From: Hyphococcus sp. | GTDB lineage: Bacteria; Pseudomonadota; Alphaproteobacteria; Caulobacterales; Parvularculaceae | Reading direction: 5' to 3' | Length of the DNA: 64,000 bases | Assembly: GCA_021776335.1 (NCBI GenBank) | Contig: JAJFGB010000009.1 | Location: 310,001 to 374,000, forward strand | Part shown: positions 9,948 to 18,309 of the stretch, in pieces | How the letters are laid out: each line of letters opens with the position of its first letter | Position numbering within the stretch: position 1 is the first letter of the stretch | Made by a program: the position numbers and the translations under genes | Notes under the pieces: generated by a model | Told to the model about the DNA's origin: nothing | What the model saw: the letters and a program-made list of their open reading frames with translations, nothing else | Databases searched by the model: none

Positions 9948-9980
9948 GTTAGACGCCTGATCGTAGATCAGGCGTCTAAC
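9948..9980. terminator. Perfect 15-bp hairpin between convergent genes
   Basis: GTTAGACGCCTGATC, a three-base loop, then its exact reverse complement. It begins five bases after the DUF4166 stop and lies 41 bases before the end of the oppositely oriented DUF805 gene. No T-run follows on either strand, so it is not a textbook intrinsic terminator. A bidirectional terminator or RNA-stabilising element is the simplest reading. Confidence 0.6.
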
Positions 9981-10021
9981 ACTGCTTGCGTATCTTAAAC
10001 TGAGGTTGGGGCGACCGCCGT

Positions 10022-10381
10022 TTACGCAGCCGGCGCCAGAGGACCGTCACCATATTGATTTGGACCGTCCGATGCTTTGGTGAAGAAATAAATCAGTGCG
10101 ATCAGGCCAACGAGCGGAACGATGAATATCAGCACCCACCATCCCGATTTGCCGATATCGTGAAAGCGGCGTACACTGATTGCGATGTTTGGGACAAGAA
10201 CCCCGAGTGCAAAAAGCCCTGCAAGTAACTCTCCGGCGCCGACAACGCTACCGACCATGTAGAGGACGACATAGGCGATAAAATAGGCGAGCGTCCAATA
10301 CCAGTACTCCGAACGACGCGAGCGCGCATTGAAATTGGCATAGTTCGCAAGCACAGTTTTTACTGCTTCCATGAAACCCAT
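10022..10381 (-). CDS. DUF805 small membrane protein
   Basis: A 119-residue inner-membrane protein of the DUF805 family. It shows the family signature NARSRRSEYWYW near residue 20, three to four membrane segments, and the conserved RRFHDIGKSGWW loop. The family is widespread and functionally uncharacterised; some members sit near phage or stress genes. It is the last gene of the leftward run, but 60 bases separate it from the upstream helicase gene. That gap contains a GTTC-N7-GTTC element 41 bases before the start codon, so it may have its own promoter. A ribosome binding site (AGGGAGAG) is visible just before the ATG. Confidence 0.85.
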   Translation of the reverse strand: MGFMEAVKTVLANYANFNARSRRSEYWYWTLAYFIAYVVLYMVGSVVGAGELLAGLFALGVLVPNIAISVRRFHDIGKSGWWVLIFIVPLVGLIALIYFFTKASDGPNQYGDGPLAPAA

Positions 10382-10421
10382 AAAACTCTCCCTTTCTGAC
10401 GAGCGGCGTCAAACTAGACCT

Positions 10422-10436
10422 GTTCGTTTTGTGTTC
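10422..10436. promoter_or_regulatory. Candidate LexA (SOS) box upstream of DUF805 gene
   Basis: GTTC, seven bases (GTTTTGT), GTTC: an exact match to the alphaproteobacterial LexA site with an AT-rich spacer. It is intergenic and 41 bases upstream of the DUF805 start. Exact matches are expected about twice by chance in 64 kb counting both orientations, so location is the main support. I see no convincing -35/-10 around it. Confidence 0.4.
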
Positions 10437-10441
10437 AAGGA

Positions 10442-11527
10442 TCAGCGGACGACAATCAGGCGCTCTGCCGCCCTGGTAACGGCGGTATAGAGCCAGCGCG
10501 CACGGTGTTCACGGAACATATAGCTCTCGTCGAAAAGGACGATATTGTCCCATTGTGAGCCCTGCGCCTTATGGACAGTGAGGGCGTAGCCATAATCGAA
10601 CTCGTCTGCGCCCTTGCGCTGGGTCCATGGCACGGTCTCTGGTCCATCAAGGAAAAAAGCGCGCGGGACAGAGACATTTACTGCCTTGCCACCCTCTTCG
10701 GGGCGTACAGAGAAGCGCACGCGTCCCCCACGTGGCGACATCCGCCGGTCCACAGCCCAGATGCCGCCATTCAAGAGGCCTTTTTTCTTGTTGTTCCGTA
10801 AGCAAACAAGCTTTTCGTCCGCTTCGGGGGTCATGTCGGTGTACCCGTGAAGCTGACGCAACCTTTCATTGTAGCGTTTGCGCGTTTTGTTGGCGCCGAC
10901 CAGGATTTGATCCGCCGCCATGATGTCCTCGGTTGAGATGTCGTCGCGGCTGATCACGCGGCATTCTTCGGTCTGTTCGTCAAAAGACTCGCCTTCGCGT
11001 ACTGCCATGGAAAGGCGAATGATCGGATTATCCGCTGCCTGACGGTGAATTTCCGTCAGCATGAAATCAGGTTCACCTTCGGTGAAAAATCCGCCGCCTT
11101 TGACGGGAGGCAATTGCGCCGGGTCGCCAAGCACAAGCACGGGCTTGCCGAAGGACAAAAGATCGCGACCCAGATCTTCATCGACCATGGAACATTCATC
11201 AATGATGATGAGGTCAGCTTTCGACGCGGGCGCGTCGTGGCGCAGCGTAAACATCGGCTCGCCGTCTTCTTCGCCCGAGGCGGGGCGATAGATGAGGGCG
11301 TGAATGGTTGACGCGCCCGTGCATCCCTTTTGGCGCATGACGTGAGCGGCCTTGCCGGTAAATGCCGCAAAAGCGACATCGCCGCCGGCGTTTTCAGCAA
11401 AATGGCGCGCCAGCGTTGTCTTTCCGGCGCCGGCATAGCCAAAGAGCCGAAATAACGGGCTGTCGCCCGCCTTTAGCCAGCGGTCGACAGCAAGGAGCGC
11501 CGCATCCTGTTCCGGGGACCAATTCAT
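10442..11527 (-). CDS. SF1B DNA helicase (RecD2/Dda-like)
   Basis: A 361-residue ATP-dependent helicase without the N-terminal extension of full RecD2. Motif I is GYAGAGKTT, motif II IIIDECSM, motif III LGDPAQLPPV, then EIHRQ (motif IV). The C-terminal UvrD-like half has ALTVHKAQGSQWDN and the arginine-finger region YTAVTRAAERL. It probably unwinds DNA 5' to 3' in repair or replication restart, in the cytoplasm. Its ATG overlaps the stop of the upstream esterase gene. The compact size resembles phage Dda and the AAA family ATPase / viral RecD-like helicases common in alphaproteobacteria. Confidence 0.88.
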   Translation of the reverse strand: MNWSPEQDAALLAVDRWLKAGDSPLFRLFGYAGAGKTTLARHFAENAGGDVAFAAFTGKAAHVMRQKGCTGASTIHALIYRPASGEEDGEPMFTLRHDAPASKADLIIIDECSMVDEDLGRDLLSFGKPVLVLGDPAQLPPVKGGGFFTEGEPDFMLTEIHRQAADNPIIRLSMAVREGESFDEQTEECRVISRDDISTEDIMAADQILVGANKTRKRYNERLRQLHGYTDMTPEADEKLVCLRNNKKKGLLNGGIWAVDRRMSPRGGRVRFSVRPEEGGKAVNVSVPRAFFLDGPETVPWTQRKGADEFDYGYALTVHKAQGSQWDNIVLFDESYMFREHRARWLYTAVTRAAERLIVVR

Positions 11528-12357
11528 TCTGTTTCAGGTGGCTCCGTCTCAAAAAGCCATCGCATGCCGGTCCGAAAAGCGGCAGGCGCGGCGGAAAAAT
11601 GTGTTTCACCGACGAGCGTGACTGTCTTTAACGCCCAGGGTAATTCGCTTTGCGTCGACCAGTGGTTGATCCATGCAAGGGCCGGCGTGCGAAACCGTTC
11701 GTTATCATTGGAGCCGCTGGAGACAAAGACCCTGGATGACGATGATTTCAGGCTTGAATGATTTTCAAGAAAAAACGGCAAGTTGCGATGGAGAGCGGGA
11801 TTGCTCGCGATATGACCCCAGAAAAGTTCCGGCTTTGTCAGCGCTGAATATAAAACAAACTGACCGCCCAAAGACTGGCCAAAAATAATGCGTCGCGTGG
11901 GGTCGGATCTGTAGTCCTTCTCAATGAACGGCAAAAGCTCGCTTTTCAGGAAATTCTGAAATCTCGGCGCCCCGCCATAATGGTCACGATCGGGCGCCGC
12001 AGCCGTAAAATCCGTGCCGCGCAAATTGCCCGTTTCAAAATTGTCAGACCCATAGGCTATGCCAACGATAACTGCGTCCGGAACTTCACGGCCAAGAGAC
12101 AGATATTTGAAATACCCTGCCAGCAACGGAAATGTAATGCCGCCATCGAGAAGGTAGATTGTCGGATAGTCGCGCTCAGAGGCATCGTAATTATCGGGCA
12201 GGCGAACATAAATATGAAATGACCGCTCAAGGGTTTCTGATTCAACAAGGTGGTAGGCGGGATTATTGAGACTTTGGAGGTGTTCGAACTCGTCTGCTTG
12301 TGCGTTCGCAAAAAGCGCGATCAAAACACCCGATAATGCGATGAACAAATGTTTCAT
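11524..12357 (-). CDS. Secreted alpha/beta-hydrolase esterase (Esterase D/enterochelin esterase-like)
   Basis: Predicted exported hydrolase of 277 residues. A signal peptide (HLFIALSGVLIALFANAQA) is followed by a putative-esterase domain with the nucleophile elbow IIFGQSLGGQF. A downstream Asp/His pair is plausible in the FVSSGSNDNERF and GETHFSA segments. ATG 12357 is chosen because it begins exactly at the signal peptide; an upstream in-frame start at 12405 would add a non-signal extension. Substrate unknown. It has the same fold family as the esterase at 47285-48133, but the two are clearly different sequences. It sits between exonuclease III and the helicase in a leftward run. Confidence 0.82.
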   Translation of the reverse strand: MKHLFIALSGVLIALFANAQADEFEHLQSLNNPAYHLVESETLERSFHIYVRLPDNYDASERDYPTIYLLDGGITFPLLAGYFKYLSLGREVPDAVIVGIAYGSDNFETGNLRGTDFTAAAPDRDHYGGAPRFQNFLKSELLPFIEKDYRSDPTRRIIFGQSLGGQFVLYSALTKPELFWGHIASNPALHRNLPFFLENHSSLKSSSSRVFVSSGSNDNERFRTPALAWINHWSTQSELPWALKTVTLVGETHFSAAPAAFRTGMRWLFETEPPETE

Positions 12358-12386
12358 GCTGATGCCTCGTTTTTCGCGCAGCGCGC

Positions 12387-13169
12387 TCACGCCAACTCCA
12401 CCCACACCGGCACATGGTCCGAGGGTTTTTCCTTGCCACGTTCGCTGCGATCAACGCCGGCGGTTTTGAAACGGTCCGCCGCCTGCGGGCTGAGCAATAG
12501 ATGATCGATGCGAATGCCGTGATCCTTCTCCCATGAGCCGCGCTGGTAGTCCCAGAAAGTATAGCGCACGCCCGTCGGGTCGGCCTGTCGTAAGGCGTCG
12601 GTCAATCCGAGATAAAGAATTTCGCGAAATGCAGCGCGGGTTTCCGGCCGGTAGAGGGCGTCATCGATCCATGCTGCGGGGTCATAGGCGTCCTCGGCTT
12701 GCTGAATAACGTTGTAATCGCCAGCCAGGACAAGCGCTTCCTCGTTTTCCAATAATTGTTCGGCGTGGGTTTTGAGGCGCTTCATCCAATTCAGCTTGTA
12801 ATCATATTTTGGGCCAGGCGTGGGATTGCCATTGGGCAGATAAAGACCGCCGACGCGCACCGGCGCTGTGTCATCAGGCATGATCAGGGCTTCGATATAA
12901 CGCGCTTGCTCATCACTCTCGTCGCCGGGCAGCCCCTTCATGACATCTTCAATGGGATGCCTGGAGAGCAGCGCGACGCCATTATAGGTTTTCTGCCCAT
13001 GAACGGCGACATTATAGCCGCGGTCTTCAAATTCCAGCGCCGGGAATTTCTCATCGATGCATTTGATTTCCTGCAAAACCGCGACGTCGGGCTTTGTTTT
13101 GTCGAACCAGTCAAGGATGCGGGGCAGGCGGGCGTTGATGGAATTGACGTTAAATGTCGCGATCTTCAT
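12387..13169 (-). CDS. xthA: Exodeoxyribonuclease III (AP endonuclease)
   Basis: A 260-residue member of the exonuclease III / endonuclease-exonuclease-phosphatase fold. It starts with MKIATFNVNSINARL and has the metal-binding Glu in VLQEIKC. It also has GLYLPNGNP, the catalytic LAGDYNV region, and the C-terminal IRIDHLLLS and PSDHVPVWV motifs. It removes abasic sites and 3' blocks in base-excision repair. ATG 13169 is chosen because conserved sequence begins there; a longer in-frame opening to 13430 has no homologous character. The gene overlaps the preceding SRPBCC gene by 20 bases. In many alphaproteobacteria xth lies close to erpA and dgt, as it does here at larger spacing. Confidence 0.93.
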   Translation of the reverse strand: MKIATFNVNSINARLPRILDWFDKTKPDVAVLQEIKCIDEKFPALEFEDRGYNVAVHGQKTYNGVALLSRHPIEDVMKGLPGDESDEQARYIEALIMPDDTAPVRVGGLYLPNGNPTPGPKYDYKLNWMKRLKTHAEQLLENEEALVLAGDYNVIQQAEDAYDPAAWIDDALYRPETRAAFREILYLGLTDALRQADPTGVRYTFWDYQRGSWEKDHGIRIDHLLLSPQAADRFKTAGVDRSERGKEKPSDHVPVWVELA

Positions 13170-13644
13170 GGGGACCCTGTTCAGCGGCTGCTTTGACGCG
13201 GTGAAGCGCTGCTCTGAGATAGCCGGGCCACAGGGATTTGACAACGAACCACAAAAGGGGCTCGGCGATCGGAGTTCTGGGGAAAAAATAATAGGTCCAG
13301 TCGATCTGGGTCTTTTCAGCGCCGGTTGTCGTGAAGTGCCACTCGCCGCGGGCGCTGCGAACGATCGCTGCAAATAACCCGGTGAAGTCAGACACGTTGT
13401 AAGCGAACGTTGAGTTTTGGGTGAAGGCAATCAATTCTTCGTTTACGGATGAATTATCCGTTAATGTGTGTCTGCGGCGCTGGCCGACAGCTGTCCAGGG
13501 CGCATCATGGCCCTCCGTTTGGACGATGCCGGGCAGGAAGCCATGTTTTTTGATCAGTGCGCGCGCTTCGATCCCTGTCGCAACAGCGAAAGTTTGCGAC
13601 AAAGGCGCATTGATCGTGAGCGCGACAGAAGTCTGGACGTGCAT
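13150..13644 (-). CDS. SRPBCC (START-like) superfamily protein
   Basis: A 164-residue protein with the SRPBCC/polyketide-cyclase fold pattern: an N-terminal beta strand with VALTINAPLSQTFAV, a central set of strands (WTAVGQRRRHTL, NVSDFTG, EWHFTTTGAEKTQIDWTY), and a long C-terminal helix (LWPGYLRAALHRVKAAAE). The fold binds hydrophobic ligands in a cavity; no specific ligand can be assigned. ATG 13644 is preferred over an in-frame start at 13692 because the fold begins there. It follows the nitroreductase gene by 19 bases and overlaps xth. Confidence 0.75.
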   Translation of the reverse strand: MHVQTSVALTINAPLSQTFAVATGIEARALIKKHGFLPGIVQTEGHDAPWTAVGQRRRHTLTDNSSVNEELIAFTQNSTFAYNVSDFTGLFAAIVRSARGEWHFTTTGAEKTQIDWTYYFFPRTPIAEPLLWFVVKSLWPGYLRAALHRVKAAAEQGPHEDRDI

Positions 13645-13663
13645 GGCGAACCTTGTTGTTTTC

Positions 13664-14335
13664 TTATTCGCAGATAAATGTCGTGAAATCATCCGCAGAT
13701 ACGCGCGGCGACCGCAGGCTGTTCACTTTTGCGGCCGGATCGGCATAGCCCAGCGCCATCCCACAATAAAGCTGTTCATTTTCCTCAAACCCGAAGAAAC
13801 CTGAAACAGTTCTGGCGCGCGCAGCCCAGGCTTCCTGCATACAGGTGGCAAGGCCTTTATCTATGGCGGTGAGGGCGATGGTGTCCATAAACATCCCTAA
13901 ATGCGCCCATTGGCCTTTGTCGAACTGTCGGTCGAGGGAAAAGAAGAGACCGACCGGCGCGCCGAAGAACTCATAATTACGCAATAGATGCTGAATACGC
14001 GCTGGTTTGTCTTCGCGTGGAATGCCGAGGAGAGCATACATCGCTTCACCGACCTCGAGCCGTCTATCGCGCCAGGGCGATTGCAGCTTTGGCGGGTAGA
14101 TCGCGAGCTCCGATTCATCCGCCAGCGGATTATCTGCAATGGCCTGTTTAACGGTGTTGATCAGGCGGTCGCGCCCTGCGCCCATCACCACATGGACTTT
14201 CCAGGGCTGAAGGTTGCCGCCTGACGGCGCCCAGCGGGCGATATCGAGAATCTCGCGCACCTGTCCCTTGGTGACTGGCTTATCGAGAAATGCGCGCGTT
14301 GATATGCGGGTTTTGATGGCGTCGGTGACGTTCAT
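13664..14335 (-). CDS. Nitroreductase-family FMN oxidoreductase
   Basis: A 223-residue NfnB/NfsA-like flavoprotein. The N-terminal IKTRISTRAFLDKPV with RxSxRxF and the ARWAPSGGNLQPWKV stretch bind FMN. The later HLGMFMDTIALTAIDKGLATCMQE and LYCGMALGYADP segments match the family. It would reduce nitroaromatics or quinones with NAD(P)H; the natural substrate is unknown. ATG 14335 is chosen since the family starts right before the RxSxRxF motif. It heads the leftward run and is divergent from the ClpP-fold gene. Confidence 0.9.
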   Translation of the reverse strand: MNVTDAIKTRISTRAFLDKPVTKGQVREILDIARWAPSGGNLQPWKVHVVMGAGRDRLINTVKQAIADNPLADESELAIYPPKLQSPWRDRRLEVGEAMYALLGIPREDKPARIQHLLRNYEFFGAPVGLFFSLDRQFDKGQWAHLGMFMDTIALTAIDKGLATCMQEAWAARARTVSGFFGFEENEQLYCGMALGYADPAAKVNSLRSPRVSADDFTTFICE

Positions 14336-14445
14336 TGTTTTTGCGCCGTTAAGGACTATCTTTTCTATTGATGCTGTAACGCCATAAATCAATCATTCAT
14401 GACAGCACAGCCAGATTTGGCGCAGTATGCGAAAGGGATGACGAT

Positions 14446-15105
14446 TTGAATAGGACAATGCGATCCCGGATCATGCTGGCGGCGACGTTGATCATGTTCA
14501 CCCTGACCGCTGTCATGATCACGCGCAATGAGGAATTTGTATTTCGTGATGAGGGGCGGCTGGTCGTCGAACGCGATCAGGCGGATCCTCGTACTGTCAT
14601 TTTCAAATGGCGCAGCGAAGTCGATGTGCCCATGGCGCGGCGGTTTGCCGAAGCTTTTGATGAATGGAAATCAAAATCAAACCACATCATTATTGATCTT
14701 CATTCACCCGGCGGTGTCATTCACGAAGGCGAGGCGGTGATTCGGGTGATCGAAGATATGAAGAGGACCCATATTGTCGACACGCAGGTGGGCCGCCGGC
14801 GGGCGTGCTATTCCATGTGTGTGCCGATTTTCCTGATGGGCGAAGAGCGCTTGGCCGCCGCCAATGCACGCTTCATGTTTCACGAGCCCACAGCCTATGA
14901 TTACTTTACTGGTGAAGAGGTCAAAGAGCCGGAATTTGAAAAACGCCATACGAGTGAAAAATTTTTCAACCGCTATTTCGTCAATTCAAAAATGGATCCG
15001 GTGTGGCGCGATGGGCTGAGAGCCGAATGGCGCGGCAAAGATGTCTGGAGGACCGGTCAGGCGCTGATGGATGAAGGATCGAATATTGTGACCGTGCTGG
15101 AGTAA
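14446..15105 (+). CDS. ClpP/crotonase-fold periplasmic protein
   Basis: A 219-residue protein with one N-terminal membrane segment (IMLAATLIMFTLTAVMI), so it is anchored to or exported across the inner membrane. It then carries a ClpP-like domain: IIIDLHSPGGVIHEG resembles the oxyanion loop, and RACYSMCVPIFLMG occupies the place of the nucleophile region (Ser between two Cys). FMFHEP follows, with a His as in related proteins (COG3904 type). Activity as a protease is plausible but unproven. The start is TTG 14446, supported by AAAGGGA about eight bases upstream; ATG 14458 is an alternative. Confidence 0.65.
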   Translation: MNRTMRSRIMLAATLIMFTLTAVMITRNEEFVFRDEGRLVVERDQADPRTVIFKWRSEVDVPMARRFAEAFDEWKSKSNHIIIDLHSPGGVIHEGEAVIRVIEDMKRTHIVDTQVGRRRACYSMCVPIFLMGEERLAAANARFMFHEPTAYDYFTGEEVKEPEFEKRHTSEKFFNRYFVNSKMDPVWRDGLRAEWRGKDVWRTGQALMDEGSNIVTVLE

Positions 15106-15108
15106 CCG

Positions 15109-15582
15109 TCAAACAGCAGGGTCCAATCCCTTTGGGAGCAAGAAAATATTATCGATACGCAGCAACTGATTGTGATTTTGCTCCCAATTTCTGGCTGCCT
15201 CATGCGCGAACGATTGTCCGCGAATTAATTGCTTCCAAACCTTCGACACACGGTCATCTCGTCTGGCTACCGTTATCATGAAAACCCTTCTGGCGAGCTC
15301 GGTTGTCTCGTTTTGTGGCTGGCTTCCTGAATATATCCAAAATTCTTTTGCTGCGTCCGCAAAGTTCTGTTTTTTGGCGTGATTCAGTTTCGGACATTCA
15401 AAGAAATCAATTTGGTGATGTGCTAAGGCATGATTGCGATGATCAAAACAAAGAACAAGAACGGTTGCTATGTCAATTTCTGAAAGACGAGCGAGTGACT
15501 TTTCAAGTTTTTTTGCGCGCTGCGCGTTAACCGAAGCCATATAATTTGGAAACTTCGAGTAGATCCACGCTATCGGATTCAC
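15109..15582 (-). CDS. Hypothetical protein
   Basis: An unrecognised 157-residue protein. It has no signal peptide, membrane segment or known motif. It is rich in charged residues and aromatic His/Trp/Phe, with a predicted helical pattern and a WKQLIRGQSFAHEAARNW segment near residue 117. Its GTG start overlaps the stop of erpA (GTGA), which suggests coupling. A later ATG at 15540 would give 143 residues. The codon use looks more AT-rich than its neighbours, hinting at later acquisition. Confidence 0.5.
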   Translation of the reverse strand: MNPIAWIYSKFPNYMASVNAQRAKKLEKSLARLSEIDIATVLVLCFDHRNHALAHHQIDFFECPKLNHAKKQNFADAAKEFWIYSGSQPQNETTELARRVFMITVARRDDRVSKVWKQLIRGQSFAHEAARNWEQNHNQLLRIDNIFLLPKGLDPAV

Positions 15583-15920
15583 AAACTAAAGCTCGTCCCG
15601 CATCCGCAGCTCGCCGTTGCATTCGGATTGTTGATCTTGAATGCGGCGCCAATAAGCTCGTCAGAAAAGTCGATTTCCGATCCCGCCATATAGTCGACCG
15701 AGACTGAATCAACGAGCACCGAAAAACCATCCGCATCGAGAACAAGATCATCGTCTTCTCGGGTTTTCACGATGTCGAACTTATATTGGAAGCCGGAGCA
15801 TCCGCCCCCTTCGACGGCAACACGCAGCATGGCCCCCGCGGGTTCCTTGGTGAGGATTGCAGCGATTTTCGCAGCCGCGCGGCTGGAAACGCTGACAGGA
15901 GGCTCGGTCGTGACGCTCAT
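15579..15920 (-). CDS. erpA: Iron-sulfur cluster insertion protein ErpA
   Basis: A 113-residue A-type carrier (HesB/IscA family) that delivers [Fe-S] clusters to target enzymes. The three conserved cysteines are visible in GGGCSGFQYKF and at the C-terminus in SCGCGTSF. The length and the C-terminal CGCG pattern favour ErpA over IscA, and it is not part of an isc operon. In alphaproteobacteria erpA commonly lies next to dgt and xth, which agrees with this position. It is divergent from dgt with a 181-base intergenic region. Confidence 0.9.
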   Translation of the reverse strand: MSVTTEPPVSVSSRAAAKIAAILTKEPAGAMLRVAVEGGGCSGFQYKFDIVKTREDDDLVLDADGFSVLVDSVSVDYMAGSEIDFSDELIGAAFKINNPNATASCGCGTSFSL

Positions 15921-16101
15921 ATCGGCTCTTTTCTACTCTACGCCGGTAAATAAGCACTTTCCGGGCCGATTTCGAGGGGCGGGTCTCAAATGCCGGTAGA
16001 TTGATCGCCTAACATTCAGATTGGCCCCAGCATAGCGGAATCGCTCAATAAGGCCCATTAGAGGACGCGGGCAGTGAAATTTGAGAGACCAGGGCAGGGT
16101 A

Positions 16102-17325
16102 ATGAACAAGCCGGATATAAAATTTGAACAGCAGCGCGGGCCAGCGTTTCCAGCGCCGCTGGCGCCCTATGCGGCGCGGGCTCAGGCCAGCCGCGGGCGG
16201 CTTTGTCCGGAGCCTGAAAGCGCTACCCGAACGGCGTTTCAGCGCGACCGCGACCGGGTCATTCACGCGGTGGCCTTTCGTCGGCTGAAACACAAAACGC
16301 AGGTTTTCGTCTCCCATGAGGGTGACCATTTCAGGACGCGGCTAACCCATTCGCTGGAGGTGGCGCAGATCGCACGCACGCTGGCGAGATCGCTGCAGCT
16401 CGACGAGGATCTGGCTGAGTGCCTGGCGCTTGCTCATGATCTTGGCCACCCGCCTTTTGGTCACACGGGCGAGGACGTTTTGAAGGAATGCATGGCGCCC
16501 TTTGACGGCTTTGATCACAACGCCCAAACCCTAAGACTTCTGACTAAACTTGAACGCCGGCATGCGGCATTTGACGGGCTTAATCTCACCTGGGAAAGCC
16601 TCGAGGGCGTTGTGAAGCATAATGGCCCTTTGACCGGGCCTCTGGCCCGCGACCACGACGCTTTACCGGCGGCAATTGTCGAATATGCGGCGCAGCATGA
16701 CCTCTGGCTCGGGACATTTCCGTCCCTGGAGGCGCAGACCGCCGCCATCGCTGACGACATTGCCTATAACAATCATGATGTGGATGATGGCCTGCGCGCA
16801 GGGCTTTTCAGCTTTGAAGAGGCGCGGGCGTTGCCACTTGTGGGTGATGCGTTGTGTCAGGCGGAAGCACGCTATCCTGAAGCCCCCGCGGGTATCCTGA
16901 TTGCGGAGGCGGTGTCCGACCTTATTGGCTCCATGGTGACTGACGTGCTGGCGGAAACAAAAGCGCGGCTTGAAACTATTTCTCCACAGGACACCAATGC
17001 GGTGCGTAATGCGGGAGAGGCGTTATGCGGGTTTTCCCCAAAAATGGAGGCCGACCTTCAGGGCCTCCGTACCTTTTTGCATGAAAACATGTACCGGCAT
17101 TTCAAAGTCAATCGCGCCCGAAGCCAGGCCAAAAGAATTGTTAAATCTTTGTTTAACTTGTTCTTTTCCGAGCCGGAGACCTTGCCGCCAGAGTGGCGAG
17201 CCCAATATGAAGGCGCGGATGAAGCACAGCTTGCTCGGGTGGTGTGTGACTACATCGCGGGCATGACCGACCGTTATGCGATACGCGAACACCGGCGCCT
17301 TTTTGGCGTCGAATTTTCGGACTAG
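16102..17325 (+). CDS. dgt: dGTP triphosphohydrolase (type 2)
   Basis: A 407-residue HD-domain enzyme that cleaves dGTP (or other dNTPs) to the deoxynucleoside and triphosphate. The arginine-rich start RTAFQRDRDRVIHAVAFRRL is typical. The metal-binding HD motif is LAHDLGHPPFGHTGE, with upstream DHFRTRLTHSLEV and the downstream IADDIAYNNHDVDDGL Asp. ATG 16102 is chosen because GGGCAGGG lies just upstream; TTG 16081 would add seven residues. In related genomes argS usually follows; here the next gene is the SPOR protein after 119 bases. Confidence 0.92.
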   Translation: MNKPDIKFEQQRGPAFPAPLAPYAARAQASRGRLCPEPESATRTAFQRDRDRVIHAVAFRRLKHKTQVFVSHEGDHFRTRLTHSLEVAQIARTLARSLQLDEDLAECLALAHDLGHPPFGHTGEDVLKECMAPFDGFDHNAQTLRLLTKLERRHAAFDGLNLTWESLEGVVKHNGPLTGPLARDHDALPAAIVEYAAQHDLWLGTFPSLEAQTAAIADDIAYNNHDVDDGLRAGLFSFEEARALPLVGDALCQAEARYPEAPAGILIAEAVSDLIGSMVTDVLAETKARLETISPQDTNAVRNAGEALCGFSPKMEADLQGLRTFLHENMYRHFKVNRARSQAKRIVKSLFNLFFSEPETLPPEWRAQYEGADEAQLARVVCDYIAGMTDRYAIREHRRLFGVEFSD

Positions 17326-17444
17326 CGTTCTCGGCAACCATAGTCCGGTGCTAAACTACGGATCGAAAGCGATTCGTAAATTCATGCGGCGGTTGCAGAC
17401 GCCGTTATAGTTTCAGGGGCGCTGGCAAGGAGCGGCTTTTTAAG

Positions 17445-18293
17445 ATGACCAATGCAAGCGAAACCTTCGAAGACGAATACGAAGAATATGACGAGTTTGA
17501 CGACGAAAATAATGAAGAACGCGGCCTGTCAGGTTTTGCTGTCCTGATTATGGGACTTGTGATGATCGGCGCGTTTTTCTCCGTTGTCTGGATCGCCTAT
17601 CAGCAGGGCATCAAAACCGGGCAGGACGGGCTCGGTGGCAATACGCCATTTGTCGCTGCGGAACCGGAGCCGATCAAAATCGAAAACGCAGCGAATGACG
17701 CGCCGGTTGAGGATCGCGAAGTCTATGACGTCTTTGATGGCGAGGATGACGAGCCGGTCACAGTACTGGCGCAAGGTCCCGAAGAGCCTATCGATCGCAG
17801 CAGCGATGATCCAATTGGTGATTTGTCGGTGGAAACAGGCGATGCGCCTGCGGCGGCGAATAACGAGATCGAGGATCGGCTGGCCAGCCTTGCTTTGGAA
17901 GACGCCGCGGCGCTGGACGACGATCCCGTTGCCGATGATCCTGATCCGGTTCCGGCAACACCGACATTGGCTGTTAGTACAGGCACGCAGCAAAGTGACA
18001 CACTGCCGCCAGCGCCTGAGCCAGTCAGTCAAAACCCGCTCTCGGGCAGCCACGTTGTTCAGATCGGCGCCTTTCGCTCAAATAATGATGCGCTGACACA
18101 ATGGTCACGCATCGCGGCAAAGCTCGGCGATTATGCCGATGGCAAGTCACCGCATGTTGAGCGTGCGGATCTGGGCGCCCGCGGCGTTTATCATCGCCTC
18201 CGGGTCGGGCCGTTTAATTCATCGAGCGAAGCGAGTGATTATTGCGCCGGCCTAAAAGAGCGCGGACAAGATTGCCTGATCAAGGCGAAATAG
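17445..18293 (+). CDS. SPOR-domain membrane protein
   Basis: A 282-residue bitopic protein. It has an acidic N-terminal cytoplasmic segment (Asp/Glu-rich, residues 1-27), one membrane helix (AVLIMGLVMIGAFFSVVWIA), and a long acidic and proline-rich periplasmic linker. It ends in a C-terminal SPOR domain (about residues 204-280) with HVVQIGAFRSNNDA and HRLRVGPFNSSSEA. SPOR domains bind denuded septal peptidoglycan, so a cell-division role is likely. It precedes nagZ by 16 bases, as in other alphaproteobacteria. Confidence 0.88.
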   Translation: MTNASETFEDEYEEYDEFDDENNEERGLSGFAVLIMGLVMIGAFFSVVWIAYQQGIKTGQDGLGGNTPFVAAEPEPIKIENAANDAPVEDREVYDVFDGEDDEPVTVLAQGPEEPIDRSSDDPIGDLSVETGDAPAAANNEIEDRLASLALEDAAALDDDPVADDPDPVPATPTLAVSTGTQQSDTLPPAPEPVSQNPLSGSHVVQIGAFRSNNDALTQWSRIAAKLGDYADGKSPHVERADLGARGVYHRLRVGPFNSSSEASDYCAGLKERGQDCLIKAK

Positions 18294-18309
18294 CGCGGCA
18301 GTAGAGTAA

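Noticed and set aside
13170-13430. Long N-terminal extension of exonuclease III
   Set aside because: The reading lies antisense-free over the SRPBCC gene in another frame and has no family character; the conserved start is at 13169.
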